A stretch of DNA of 64,000 nt. It comes from Puccinia triticina. Its lineage: Eukaryota > Basidiomycota > Pucciniomycetes > Pucciniales > Pucciniaceae. Location: assembly GCF_026914185.1 (NCBI RefSeq), contig NC_070559.1, positions 62,001-126,000 on the forward strand, given 5' to 3'. Of this stretch, positions 48,968 through 59,760 are shown piece after piece. Numbering within the stretch: the first letter of the stretch is position 1; each line of letters begins with the position of its first letter. Both the position numbers and the translations under genes were made by a program. The notes beneath the pieces were generated by a model. It was not told where the DNA came from, searched no databases, and saw only the letters and a list, made by a program, of their open reading frames with translations.

Positions 48968-49954
48968 ATGGCCAACTCTCCCCCCCCCCCCCCCCCAGAA
49001 GACACACCAGAACCAACTCCTGTCAATTTATCTCAGCCAAAGAAAAAGTGTTGATCAAACTGGCTTCCTTGTGAGGAAGATCAGCTTGCAATATCCTGGA
49101 TCTACACAAGCAAACAACCCAAATTCGCCACAAACCAGTCAGGCAAGACATTCTTTTGCAAGCTTGAGTCTCACTTCAACACTCACTCCAAGGCACACTA
49201 TTGGGATCATACTCAAATTAAAACTAGGTAAGCCATCTTGAGTAAGTCTTGTCATCATGGCATTTGCTAATGCTACTGTGCCAGATGGACTGCAATGAAT
49301 ACAGCTACACTCAAGTTTTTGTCTATTTACAATATGGTCAAGCGTAATCCTCCGAGTGGGTCAAGCCCAGACAATTGGATGCAAGAATCACTGTGAAACT
49401 ATCAAGACCAGAACAAAGGAGTGGTCTTCAATTCCCTCTTGGCTTGGCACAAGCTCTGATTTGCTCCTAAATGGCGAGCTGACAGTTGAGTCAAACAGCC
49501 ATCCACACCACTGCACCCAAACCAGTTGCCCAACTCAAATGACCCCACTGATGCTTCAACAACGGGCATCACTCCTAGCACCTGATTGGCCGCTTTGATT
49601 GATTGTCCCATTGGTGGGAAAGCAGCCAAGAGACGTCGGATTGAAGGTTATAAACAGGATGAAGCAATTGCGCAAGCCAACAATCTCGCCAAGATTGCCC
49701 AAGAACGCCTTGGTGCCTTTCAAAAGGGCAACAAAATACTCATTGCAAAGAATAACATAGAAAAAGAGAAGTTGAAAATAGAAGAACTGAAGCTAGAATT
49801 GGAAAAAGAGAAGGTGTCTATAGAGAAGGAGTACCGTCAAAGTGAGACCCAGATGAACAACTTCAAGCTGCTCCGCAAAGACAAGGACATTGACAACAAC
49901 AATACAAAAGAATTCCTGATGATTATGAAGGAAGGAATAAAAAGCAAATGGTGA
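48968..49954 (+). pseudogene. Myb/SANT-like, NAM-associated protein of the Harbinger element (ORF1)
   Basis: ATG at 48,968 followed by a poly-C run. An in-frame TGA at 49,052-49,054 comes just before a SANT/trihelix-like domain (SNWLPCEEDQLAISWIYTS), then QIKTR|RWTAMNTATLKFLSIYN across a GTAAGC..CAG intron. Another in-frame TGA follows (about 49,395). The last part is open from 49,586: PIGGKAAKRRR, then a long Glu/Lys coiled coil, the NAM-associated C-terminal type common beside rust Harbinger transposases. In active elements this protein helps target the transposase. At least two stops mean it is dead unless read through. Confidence 0.75.
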
Positions 49955-50023
49955 TCTCATGCTTCATAGAGTCGCTTGATGGTTCAAGAACAATCCCTCT
50001 TGTATCTATCACGTGATCAATAG

Positions 50024-50142
50024 ATCTCTCTCTCTCCTCTCTTTCATCTAACTTGTGATCAATCAATCAATCAAGCTCGCTCTCTCCTCTCTTTCATCTA
50101 ACTTGTGATCAATCAATCAATCAAGCTCGCTCTCTCCTCTCT
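50024..50142. repeat. Short tandem repeat in the Harbinger element
   Basis: About two and a half copies of a ~55-bp unit (ctctctcctctctttcatct, aacttgtgatcaatcaatca) between the two transposon genes. Confidence 0.8.
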
Positions 50143-51216
50143 TGTTGATTTGATTCATCTCTCTCTTGTTTTTGCTTGCAACAATTCAATTTATTTTGGT
50201 GCAAGCAATAACTACTACACAATAAAATTGAATGAGATAAAAATGAAACTATGGGAGTCATGAGATAACAATAAAAATAAATGAGAGCTAATTAATCCAT
50301 CTCATCACCTCGGAGCAACCAGTTATAGATCTTGAGGTCCTTGCGCAACTGGGCATTTATTTCAGGGTTGTGATGTAGGTCCCGGTTGTTCTGGAGATAA
50401 GTTGCCCAGGTATGTGCTAAGGTAGGATCACAATGATTCTCAATGATTTCAGTGTTGGTTTTGTCTAGGAAGGGATCCAGCGGTGATCCTTCTTTGACAA
50501 TCATATTATGGAGAATGATACAGCAGATCATCAACTCCATCACTTTGTGCTTCTGCCATATTCGGCAACCATGAGTGAGGACATGCCAACACGCCTGCAG
50601 TACGCCAAATGTTTGCTCAATATCTTTTTGGGTGGATTTCTGTAGCTTGGCGAAGTGCTTGGATGTGCCATCCTGCGGGTTCTTGATTGATGAGACTAGT
50701 GTTGACCAAGGCGGGTAGATCTTGTCAGCCTTAGAGATACATCAAAGTATCCAAAAGTCTGCAATAACTTAGTGAATAATAATAATTATTAAATTATTAT
50801 TGCAGAATCAGATTCCTAATCATAAATTAAGGGGGGTCGCCCACTTAAAGTACCCCCTTATTCCTATTCCTTCATGTACTAATTGTATAAATAAGAATTG
50901 GCCCCAGAAAGCGCCCAAAAAATAGTATTACATACATAAATTTAGTAAAACAAACAATGTACATAAAATTAAACTGTTGTACATTAATGAGTAATATTAC
51001 TTGTGTAAAAATACCCCGTGAAAGTATTATTTAGACTTCTACTGAAGCTCTTTCACATGACAATTGGTTATAAATATGTCATGTGACAGAGTCAGGGAAA
51101 TTAGTCTATTACAATACAATTAAATTACCCACAGCCAAGCCCTTTTCACAGCTACACCCCTGGATACTCCCATAGGGAGAAAAGGACTCAGTGTTTACGC
51201 CCACTGAAGTCCCCTC

Positions 51217-51228
51217 TATAAATAGAGG
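51217..51228 (+). promoter_or_regulatory. LTR TATA box
   Basis: tataaatagagg, conserved in LTR copy A (inverted, near 29,540). Its central position in the LTR fits the U3/R border. Confidence 0.6.
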
Positions 51229-51376
51229 CCTATTTGGCCCTCAGGAAAAGATCCCCCAGACCATTCACCGCCCATAAACTGTAAGTTTGCCGTGAATATT
51301 CTCCTCTGCTATATTTGTAGCCAATTTTCCTTATAAACCATCCCCAGCACGTAAAATCCACTGGCTTAAACCCTTT

Positions 51377-51488
51377 CACCAGGAAAAAACAATGATCACT
51401 TGTCTGCAAGTGACATCAAAAAGTACAAAGGCCCCTTTGTACTTTGCTATGTCACTTGTTGGCAAGTGATCATTCTTTTTTCCTGGTG
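51377..51488. mobile_element. 112-bp mini-MITE inside LTR B
   Basis: Ends caccaggaaaaaa / ttttttcctggtg, flanked by ttt on both sides, absent from LTR copy A at the same site. It folds almost completely: tgatcacttg..caagtgatca and agtacaaagg..cctttgtact. Confidence 0.85.
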
Positions 51489-52903
51489 TTTAAATCATCA
51501 AAAATCCCTTATTAGCATATTTAAAAGCTTTATCCTTATAAGTAGTTGCCGTAAGACCACCGCCTCTATCAAGCAGCCAATCAGTTTAAGCGCTTACCAC
51601 CTACTTTTACGCCAAATTAATTCCCTGTAATTAATAATTACATATTATTAATTACATAATTAATTCCTCCTCTGTTACAGAGTGTTAAAACCCTTGTAGT
51701 GGTTATATTTGCCACGTAACAAGCTTGGTAATTTAAATTACCAGTGTTTACATCAGCACAGTTATAGTGCTAGGGCCCAAAACCCTTATTTTAACGGGTT
51801 TTTTGCCCTAAGCTTCATAAACAGAGCTGGCAGATCTAGTCACATAGATAGTACCCGTTGTGATAATTGTGGCCATTGATTGTGTAGTTGATCGATTCTG
51901 ATGCACCGGCTGGTAAACCATCAAACAAGTGACTCCAATGAAGGACTTTGATATTGTTAAGAGCCCCAGGAGTACCAAAGAATGCGTGCCAGATTTGAAG
52001 ATTTTGGCTTGCCACTGCTTCCAACACCATTGTTGGCTTCCTCTCCTTCCCTTTGTACTGGCCTGCAAAACCCAACGGGCAGTTCTTCCATGCCCAGTGC
52101 ATGCCATCAATACTGCCAATACAACCTGGAAAGCCTTGGGCTTTGTTCTTGCTCAGGATTATCTTCATTTATTTGCGGTTTGGAGGTCGCAAATATTTGG
52201 AGGCATAGAGATAGATTATGTGTTTGATGAAGTGCTTGAGAGTTTGGAGCAACATTGTTTCTCCAATTTGCACGTACTCGTCAAGACTATCCGCGCACGT
52301 CCCATAAGCCAGTTGTTGCAGTGCAGCTGTCATCTTCTGATGGGTTGAGAGGCCTATCTGGCCACAGCAGTCCTAAGAAACAATGAATAAGTTCAGCCAA
52401 GGTTTTTCAAACAGAGGACACAACATAAAAATTACTCACTGCTTTGCCAACCCAGAATCAATCATGCTGCTGAAGATTCATCCGGAAACGCCGCTTGAAG
52501 GTATGATTGTTCCAAACTGGATTCTTGACAAAGTAATCCGCCATCAAATGGTTGTGGCCTGCAATGCAATTGCGGAGAACAATCTCCCTGGGTTTGGGGC
52601 TGGTATTTCTGGGTACAGATTGGGATGCTCGGAGTGCTAGGAGGCAAAGAATGCATTCTTCCTCCTCAAGGTCCCAGAGGTAATGAAAAAGGTGGGTGTC
52701 GGGATCCATTGTTGAGGGAAGTGTTATGTTACCAAGGGGTGCAGATGCAGACAAGGGTGGTGGCGGCTCAGTATGTAAATATGTGTTAGCTATCAAGCCA
52801 ATACCGGCTGGCAAGGGTGGAATATTTCTTTAGGAAAGCTACCAAGCCTTGCGGGACTCACTGGCTACCTAAAGATTTACCTCAACGGTGGTGGATGCTC
52901 TTA

Positions 52904-53072
52904 TGGTGTTCAGAGTTGGTTGGCATAATTTTATGCACACATAAATCATAAAATCTTTTTTGCAGGGGATATGACTGTCTGATTATGTAATACAAAATTT
53001 CCTCACCAAAATATTTTTATGATTCTATGATTTCTGCATGCATAAAATTATGCAAACCAACTTTGAACACCA
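52904..53072. mobile_element. 169-bp TA-flanked MITE, copy 2
   Basis: Same ends and length as 7563-7731, bordered by TA (52902-52903, 53073-53074). Its left TA is part of the right TTA duplication of the Harbinger element, so the two are directly apposed. Confidence 0.85.
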
Positions 53073-53533
53073 TAATTTCAAACACCTCCCAAAACTCATA
53101 TGAATCTTGGTGATATTCAAAACTCAATGTTGAACACCCTATATCTACCTGACATAAGTGTGACATGGTTGTATAGTTTTTATAATATCCTGATGTCATT
53201 TTACTTCAAGCATCAAATCAGAGCAATCTCTCTTGTTGACCACCCTCAGTATATGATCAAGATAGTCAAAAGACCCAAGCTCCTCTTTCACCCATCATGT
53301 CCTCAATCTAATAAGAAGTCTGAAACGTCTGAAATTTTAACTGATTTAAAAGTCTCAAAGACGTTCACCTGATCCAGACCCTCTGATTAGAGATGTCAGC
53401 AGGTATTATTTACCTGCATTGCAAGCAGCTGTCGGGTACAAGTCATTACCTCAAATGCACTCCACCTGGCTGATCCCGCACCCCATGCGTTCGATGGAGA
53501 GGCTGTGCACGCTCGTCTTTCATCAAACTTAAA

Positions 53534-54252
53534 TAAGTCCGAAGGTGGGGGCGCAAAGCGCCTCCACCGGAGGGACTTATGCGGTATTGGTGATTTAGGA
53601 CTGAGAGCAAAGGCCAAAAACGCTGATTTTGACAAATGTTCCCATAGCTCCTTCACCTACAAGGATCCCAACAATGTTTTTGGATCAAATGAAATATCAA
53701 CATCTTGTCTAATTTTTGATGCATCAATATCATCATGAGTCCTCCTGCCTCACTCACAATGATCCATCAAAGATGGTGGATGGCAAAAGCCAACCCGGAG
53801 ACTGTTAAAACAGCATTTTTAGTGGAAATCCATACACTTGCCTCAAGGAAAAAAAATGACAGGTATCTGGGACTCACTGCTCTGACAGATCTGAGAATGT
53901 CATAAAGCTGCAGGATGCGTGTGGGAACATGCATTTTTGGCCATTCACTCCAAATCCCGAGGGAGCCAGTTCGAAAAACAGTGATCAATCATCTGTTCTA
54001 GCCAGGACAAGTTTTCTTGTGTTTACATCCCCTGTATCTCAAGTTTGGCCAGGAGAAAAATACAGCAGAGGGTGGCTGAAGATAGCCATGCTTCTGATGA
54101 GTCTTAGTGAAAATGTACGGGGTGATCACAAAAACACACCACCGTACAGGGACCTTAGCACAAAAAGGCAAGGATTTGGGGCATAACTCTCAGGCCAAAA
54201 TCACCTGTAAGGCATAAGTCCCTCCCAGAGGCCTCCCTCTGGGAGGGACTTA
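53534..54252. mobile_element. Inverted-repeat element with terminal hairpins
   Basis: Both ends start taagtcc, form a hairpin (gcgcaaagcgc and ggcgcctcc-type on the left, ccctcccagaggcctccctctgggaggg on the right), close with gggacttatgc and run into ggtgattt..ctgagag in inverted orientation. The interior (53,640-54,150) has no supported gene. No TSD recognised. Confidence 0.65.
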
Positions 54253-54601
54253 GTTGAGTTAGGTCTTTCATCAGGGCGGCATCCAAAAGTATCCGATCTA
54301 AATTTTGAGCACTCCCCCATGCCCTAGTCTGACCAACCCTTCGCGAGTCTCGATATTTCCCTTCGGTCGCTGCCCATCCAGCTCTGCCATGGCCTGAGGT
54401 CGCCGCAACCGTCAGCTCGGCGGACTCACCGAACCCCCGAGGGTGGGATGATCCCGAGCCCGGAGGCCCCGAACAAGTCCGCAGCATGAGGCAGCCCCGG
54501 GCTGGGAACACGCCGGGAGCACTCCGCCCCCGAACCCAGCCCCTCCCCCACCCAGCACGGCCAGTGCCAGCGCCCACAGCCAAAGGTCAGAGCCAACCAG
54601 C
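54253..54601. other. Upstream region of the HUA1-like gene
   Basis: GC-rich, with overlapping open frames on both strands. No domain is seen. Confidence 0.4.
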
Positions 54602-55581
54602 ATGTCAGCAAGCGCACCACCCCCACTCCCGCCCCGTCTATCCCATCATCACCAGCGACCCCAACAGCAGCCAGCACCCCACCAACACCCAGCAGCCGCC
54701 ATCCCGGAAGCAGACGAACCACCGGTAAGCAGCCTGGCTCACTCACCCCGCCGAAACACCCGTCTCACCACCCGTGTTTCATCTCCAGCCGGCCTATACA
54801 CCCGCACCCGAAAACGACGCCTGCGTCCTCGAAGTCGGGCCCCGATATCCTTATGGCCCCAGCCAATCATCATCATCCATCCACAGTACACCCCGGCCGA
54901 CTGAACTCCAGCAGAACCATCATCATCCATATTCTCAACCCCAGCCCGACCATCACCAGCCACCAATCCAACCACCTCCATCGTCATACCACCATTCCAG
55001 TACTGTCCAAGCACCCGCCGTCTCGAGCCCTTCAAACCCCACCCCTTTCCCCGGCCTCAGTGAACCAACAACCGTGCCGACCCCGGGAAGGCCCCTGTTG
55101 TATGAGGACAGGATATTGGTGTATCCTTACGTGAATGGCACAGCCTACTTCTGTGCAAAATGCTGTAATACCGGATACAAAGGATTCGACCCCTACAGAC
55201 CGTGTCGCAAAGTTGAGCGAGGCCCTTCCCCCCTTTTTTTTTCTCAAACTGCTTACGTAAGGAGATATACACTGATCAATCTGATCTTCTGTATAGTGTT
55301 GGTTGAAGTATGGCAAGCCTTGGCAAGTCGTCCGGCTCTCGCCTATCACCAGCTCGTCCCCATGGACCCCCCAGCGCCCATTGCCGCCCACTCAAATGGC
55401 GGTCAACCCACCTCCGCTCGTCGTCCGACCGGGCGACCCGCGCATCGGCGGCCGGCTATGCCTCAACTGTAACGGATCCGGCCAGAAACTCGAAGAACTC
55501 ACGCTCTTCAACGTATTCCTGGGCGGCGGCGGCCAGGAGGTCTGTCCTAGCTGCAGAGGCACCGGGAGGATCTTCCTCTGA
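54602..55581 (+). CDS. HUA1-like proline-rich zinc-binding protein
   Basis: Three exons: 54602-54724, 54789-55211 and 55297-55581, all phase 0, about 276 residues. The N-terminal half is Pro/His/Ser/Gln-rich low complexity. It is followed by YFCAKCCNTGYKGFDPYRPCRK|CWLKYGKPW (the junction creates the last Cys-Trp pair) and, at the end, RPGDPRIGGRLCLNCNGSG..CPSCRGTGRIF. The repeated CxxCxGxG knuckles and the GDPRIGG motif are those of yeast Hua1, a cytoplasmic protein linked to actin patches and ubiquitin ligase partners. Start: the first ATG of the open frame compatible with the first donor. Family likely; precise function unknown. Confidence 0.75.
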
Positions 55582-56843
55582 TCCCCTTTCCCTGCCTCGG
55601 ACTATCTATTCCTTTGTTGTTGTTGTCGTCGTTGTTTTTTAGTCATTCCAAGAACTCTCGTCCCAAATTAAGAACTCACAAATTCATCCCAAACCATCCT
55701 CATATCACATCCCAAATGTACTCTAACGAAACCAATTCAGTTCATACTTATTATGCCCATTCTTGTCTCTTGCACACAACTTCCAGTCCTCAATCACAAT
55801 GTCCTCTTTCCCGGCTGAAAGAAAGCGTGAAACAAAGACCCCAAGCTTATTATTATTCTTCTCAATTCTTAGATCACCTGCTCTTGTCTTTCATTGTGTA
55901 CCAATGTGTACTACATGTATGAACATTTGACTTCATTTGTTGGTTTTTGATGTTGATTGGCATTGATTGTTAACAACTTGGTAAATCATCCATGAGTTCC
56001 TGTTACCAAAATGTGCTCATGACTCATAGCTCCTGTGCCTCTCAGTAGATACAGATCATGTGAGATGGGCTGAACATCATGTCATGATGCCTCATCATTG
56101 CAAACCTGTAAGGCAGAACTTGTGAACTGGGGCTTTATATTCAAGCATTCAAGTCTATTCAAGCATTCAAGTATGTAAGCCAATCCAGGCCCATTAGATA
56201 TATATGGCTGTGGTGTAGGTGAGCCTGCAAGAAGTATCATTTGAACTGGTTGTCACTACATTGCTTGGCTTTCCATATTAACTGGATTATTAGCTGATAA
56301 AAGTGTTGCTGGGAATGCTGGTGCTGAAAATTGATTGACAACCATCCATTCCACTGGACAATGCACCCACTGGTCATCAACTACACGCCAAGCCAAATAA
56401 TCCCAAAATAAATTTGAGCTCTCAATTGTTATTTACCTCCATGTTTCATAATGCAAATAGCAGTATAACCAAATTTATCATGTAACTCAGATTCATAATG
56501 CCAAGCTCAACTAGTAGAATTAGTTTCTTCTATTTCTGAACCTGACAAACACTTCAGGTGCTACTGAGTATACTACCAGTCACAGAGAGCTCAAGGCACA
56601 ATAGAGAGGGAAATTTGAAAGAGAACCTGTGAATTGGAGCAGGTTTTCATTATATTTAAATATGCAAGAAGACACTTATATGGAGTCCATGAAGTCAAAA
56701 AAAGAGATGTGATTTGAAATTGAGTTCATCTGTTAATTTGTAAATTCAAGTTTTTGATATTCTACATTGGCTGGATGGGTGGGGATGGGTCTTGCTTGCA
56801 TTTATTGGCTGCTGCCTTTGATTTGATCAAGATGATGAGGATC
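55582..56843. other. AT-rich intergenic DNA
   Basis: The first ~300 bp are probably the 3' UTR of the HUA1-like gene. The rest holds no gene or bounded repeat that I can support. Confidence 0.45.
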
Positions 56844-58519
56844 ACTACACGGCAGTTGCGCGGATTGAGGTTTTGCCCGTCAAAACTGCCGTCAAAGACA
56901 AAACACCCGCCTGATTGACCGCCCACCTGTCGGCCTCCGGTCAGCCGTCAAACTGCCAGCCAAATTAACAGCCAAACAGCCGGCACTTGACTTCAGGCAA
57001 GTTTAACATAACTTGCCTGGGGTCGGTTGGCCGACGAACGCGCTTGACCTGACAACAGCCGGTGGGAACAGTGGCAAGATGCCGGCCTCCAGGCTAACCC
57101 CAAAAAAAGGGCAGAGGGCCAAGACAAAGTCCGCCCATCAGAGGGACACGTCACCCTCGGCCCTCTCATTTTTTCCAAGTCCGCTCATTGGATCACCGCC
57201 ACCCTCCATCTGCCCCACCCTCACCAACCCACATCCTCAGATGTGTCCCTCTGCCCCTGCCTCCTCCTTGCCCGGCCCACACCCCATCCACAGCACGCCC
57301 ACCTCCACATCACATCCTCCATCAAGCTCCGCACCTCGCTCGGCTCTCACATCCTCCATCGAGCTCCGCACCTCGCTCGGCTCCATCGGCTCCTTCCGAG
57401 CCACGTTCAACTATCCCTCCTCCTCGTCTTCCTCCTCGCCTGCTCGCTTCTGAGCTTATTTTTACTATTGGTCGATCTTTCCAACCACAGGGAACGTTGC
57501 GAGGACCCGCCGAGATTCGTGCGGTCACTGATGGCCAGGCCTTTTCTTCTCATCACGGCCTCCAAGCTGAGGGAACACCGCACCAGCCAACCACGCCAAG
57601 CCCATGATGAGCCCATCCCGCCGGCTGAGTTCGAGCAGCACTTCGGCTCTGTTATCGGTTGGTCCTTGAGAACTGGGTGGTGTGGCTGAGAGACCGAGAG
57701 GCTGATGCTCCTCATTTGCTTCTCCCCCGCAGAGTTGTCAAGCAAGGCATTGGGCAGCTCAATCGTTGCCGTCTCCATAAAGGGTGATCATCGAGCTCGG
57801 CGTTCCCTCAGGCACGATTGTCGGGTTCGACATCAACACGACCCTCTTTAGTGGCAACGAAGCGACGGCCTGCTCGGTCTATGGCCTCGACAGACTCAGC
57901 CCTGCCCCGGACTCGCCGGATGATGCTCAGGTGTGCCCTCCGCGTATAAATAAGTATGGGGACGAACCGCCGCAGGCAGAGTTGTTGGCGCTTCTGGAAA
58001 GAGAAGCCGCACTCTCCCTCTAGCTCGGTATCAAATTGATTTTTCTCTCCCATTTCCCTCTTGCCATTTATTCATAGAAAAAGCTGAAAAAAAACATAGA
58101 AGAGCCAAAAAAAGAACAAAAGCGATGTAAAAAAACCATAAAAACCAAAAAAAAGTGCCCTGGCGGCCATAAAAACTTTTTGAGAGTGCCATGCGAGTCG
58201 ACCCAACAAACTGGGTCAAACCTGCGTGATTAGCGGGCAAATCGCCGGCGATTTGTGGTCAAAGGGCGGTCAAAAAGCCCTGACCGGTTTTTGTAGGGTC
58301 TCGGGTCGGACGGCGAGTTGCCGGATGGGTCAAGGTGCCCTATGTTTCGCCAGCGCGTTCTCTGATTGCGCATTGGCGGGGGTGCCGCCAAGTTCGGCGG
58401 TCCGCTTGACGGTTGACCGGAGGCCGGCATGTGAACGGTCATGAATGGCTGGGGCGCGTCCGTCAAATTGACGGCCGAACTTTGGGCGCTTCGGCGGCGA
58501 TGTGCAACTGCCGTGTAGT
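56844..58519. mobile_element. TIR element carrying host-gene fragments (Pack-type)
   Basis: 1,676 bp bounded by actacacggcagttg / caactgccgtgtagt. Subterminal regions on both sides are rich in ccgtcaa/ttgacgg words and much more GC-rich than flanking DNA. No transposase. The interior contains an allantoicase-like fragment (57,784-57,960). No TSD was recognised, so the outermost bases may be off. Confidence 0.62.
57784..57960 (+). pseudogene. Allantoicase-like gene fragment
   Basis: The frame reads VIIELGVPSGTIVGFDI then NTTLFSGNEATACSV. This resembles the allantoicase core pattern (LG.PG.I.GFDIDT..F.GN.A...SV), in which the His/Phe-x-Gly-Asn segment is conserved. Flanking exons of a full allantoicase are not seen. 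Upstream 57,450-57,690 has an open frame but no match I trust. Allantoicase hydrolyses allantoate in purine catabolism; a fragment this short would be inactive. Family recognition is from memory of the motif only. Confidence 0.45.
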
Positions 58520-58556
58520 AATTCATACAAGAAAAGAAAAGAAAGAATCAGTAATT

Positions 58557-59372
58557 TTAGTACCAACATGCAACTCTTTTTGAGATAAGGAAAGAAAAAA
58601 ACACCATGATGCTTACATTTTGTAATAGTAACTCATAATGTTCGTTTTGAAGATAGGCTCCTTTGAAATCTTGGGTTCTTTCATTGACGACATGGAGTTG
58701 AGCGTGAATTGAAAAGTTTGAGATAGATAGAACCACAATGTTCAAACCATAAGCTTCTGACAAGGCTTTGATCGAGATCTCATCTCCCCAAGCGCCATTC
58801 TCCATCTTCAAAAGATAGTTCTTCAATCTAAGTTCTGGTTCTGATTCCTCTCCTTCAACAAAGTCTTGGAATTCCATCGGCTTGGTTTCTATGTATTTGA
58901 TCATTTCCTTCCTGACTTGGATATGCCTCTCTTGGTCTCCATACTTGAAGTGTGCGAACGTCCTAAATAAACAATTTCCATCCATCTTTATATAGCCCTC
59001 GGTTTTGGAATAACCTGGAAAAGACTTGATTGGCGTAACTCTGGCCGGGGCGAGCGGTGGTTGGGGAGTTGTTATTCTTATACCGCTCAGCGTTCGATAC
59101 GCATGCTCAGAAGATGGGAAATATGATTGACTGGCTTGTGCGAGATCGTCGACTTCGGATTGCAAATCCTCGACGTGTCGAATCTCGTCGGTCGGAGCCA
59201 TTCCACTTTGAATGTAATCTGGGCCTTGGTCCCTCCCTCTCATCCTGGCTATCAGAAACATGACCATCATCAAGCAGGCCAAGTAGACTATCTTCCGAAT
59301 ATATACCGGATAACGAAAGCCGATGGCCGGATAAATTTCGACCGCGTGTTTCTTAGTTTTTCTAACCGTCAT
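58557..59372 (-). CDS. Membrane-anchored OTU-domain cysteine protease-like protein
   Basis: 271 residues on the minus strand in one open frame. The N-terminus is basic (MTVRKTKKHAVE), then a transmembrane helix (about residues 28-44, IVYLACLMMVMFLIARM). After a linker comes the OTU fold: GYIKMDGNCLFRTFAHFKYG (catalytic Asp and Cys), VRKEMIKYIETKPMEFQDF, WGDEISIKALSEAYGLNIVVL and NEHYELLL (catalytic His). All three catalytic positions are present. A donor-like gtaagc follows ELLLQN (about 58,618), so the last ~18 residues could be intron. OTU enzymes cut ubiquitin chains; some transposons also carry OTU genes, and this one starts only ~40 bp beyond a TIR element. Whether it is a host or transposon gene is open. 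Confidence 0.72.
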   Translation of the reverse strand: MTVRKTKKHAVEIYPAIGFRYPVYIRKIVYLACLMMVMFLIARMRGRDQGPDYIQSGMAPTDEIRHVEDLQSEVDDLAQASQSYFPSSEHAYRTLSGIRITTPQPPLAPARVTPIKSFPGYSKTEGYIKMDGNCLFRTFAHFKYGDQERHIQVRKEMIKYIETKPMEFQDFVEGEESEPELRLKNYLLKMENGAWGDEISIKALSEAYGLNIVVLSISNFSIHAQLHVVNERTQDFKGAYLQNEHYELLLQNVSIMVFFSFLISKRVACWY

Positions 59373-59760
59373 TTGATTTTGTCTTGTGCTAAGTGTTGGA
59401 TTTGTGAGTGATAATCAATGTTTTTGGTGGGTCTATTGTGGTTCCCTTATCGATTAATGAAGAGAGAAAGGAAATAGCACAGCAAGCAATCTGCGAGACA
59501 ACCGTTGGCAGAACGGAGGACCGTGGCTTAGGAGACGGAGAAACCATCGCAACTCGTATGTACCTGGTGAAACATGTGCTAGTGTTTTGCTTAACTGCCA
59601 CCCATATGAGAAAGTTTTGGACTGCGGCTCTGGACAATGTCAGTGGAGTACATGAGTCTTGGGCCGGCTCCTGGCAAGGGTATAAAGGATTGAAGCAATG
59701 GTGAAAATTCTCTAGGGCATCCCCCGTTGCACTTGCACCGGGTGGATGTCCTCACAGCCC
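59373..59760. other. Upstream region of the OTU gene
   Basis: Short antisense frames only. Confidence 0.4.

Larger units (their letters stand above)
50723..51832 (+). mobile_element. Solo LTR, copy B, inserted in the transposase
   Basis: 1,110 bp, TGTCAGCC..GCTGGCA, flanked by a 5-bp duplication gatct (50718-50722, 51833-51837). It is reverse-complementary to copy A at 28,281-30,036. Contains tataaatagagg (about 51,217-51,228) as a likely core promoter and aagcgctta-type palindromes. No internal coding region remains. A 112-bp MITE (51,377-51,488) is inserted in it. Confidence 0.92.
50292..52814 (-). pseudogene. PIF/Harbinger DDE transposase, split by a solo LTR
   Basis: Minus strand. The N-terminal part (52,814-52,460) begins MPAGIGLIANTYLHTEPP and contains WNNHTFKRRFRMN. 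A degenerate stretch follows (QLAYGTCADSLDEYVQIGE at about 52,320-52,260). The catalytic core is GCIGSIDGMHWAWKNCP (first Asp) and NGHNYHNGYYLCD (second Asp). The LTR (50,723-51,832) interrupts right after it. The frame resumes IYPPWSTLVSSIKNP, then QTFGVLQACWHVL, VMELMICCIILHNMIV and a normal end at 50,292. Independently of the LTR, a TAG sits between YLCD and IYPPW, and an in-frame TAA precedes MKIILSKN. It is a dead copy of a DDE endonuclease gene. Confidence 0.85.
48756..52900. mobile_element. PIF/Harbinger DNA transposon, complete ends, inactivated
   Basis: Terminal inverted repeats gagcatccaccacc / ggtggtggatgctc with TTA duplications (48753-48755, 52901-52903) delimit 4,145 bp, of which about 1,115 bp is a later LTR insertion plus duplication. 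It carries both Harbinger genes tail to tail: a Myb/SANT plus NAM-like ORF on the plus strand and a DDE transposase on the minus strand. Both are broken. The termini match the GAGCATC-type PIF/Harbinger consensus. Confidence 0.9.

Noticed and set aside
57013..57689. Pro/Ser-rich overlapping frames
   Set aside because: Low-complexity and open in several phases at once; no conserved motif.
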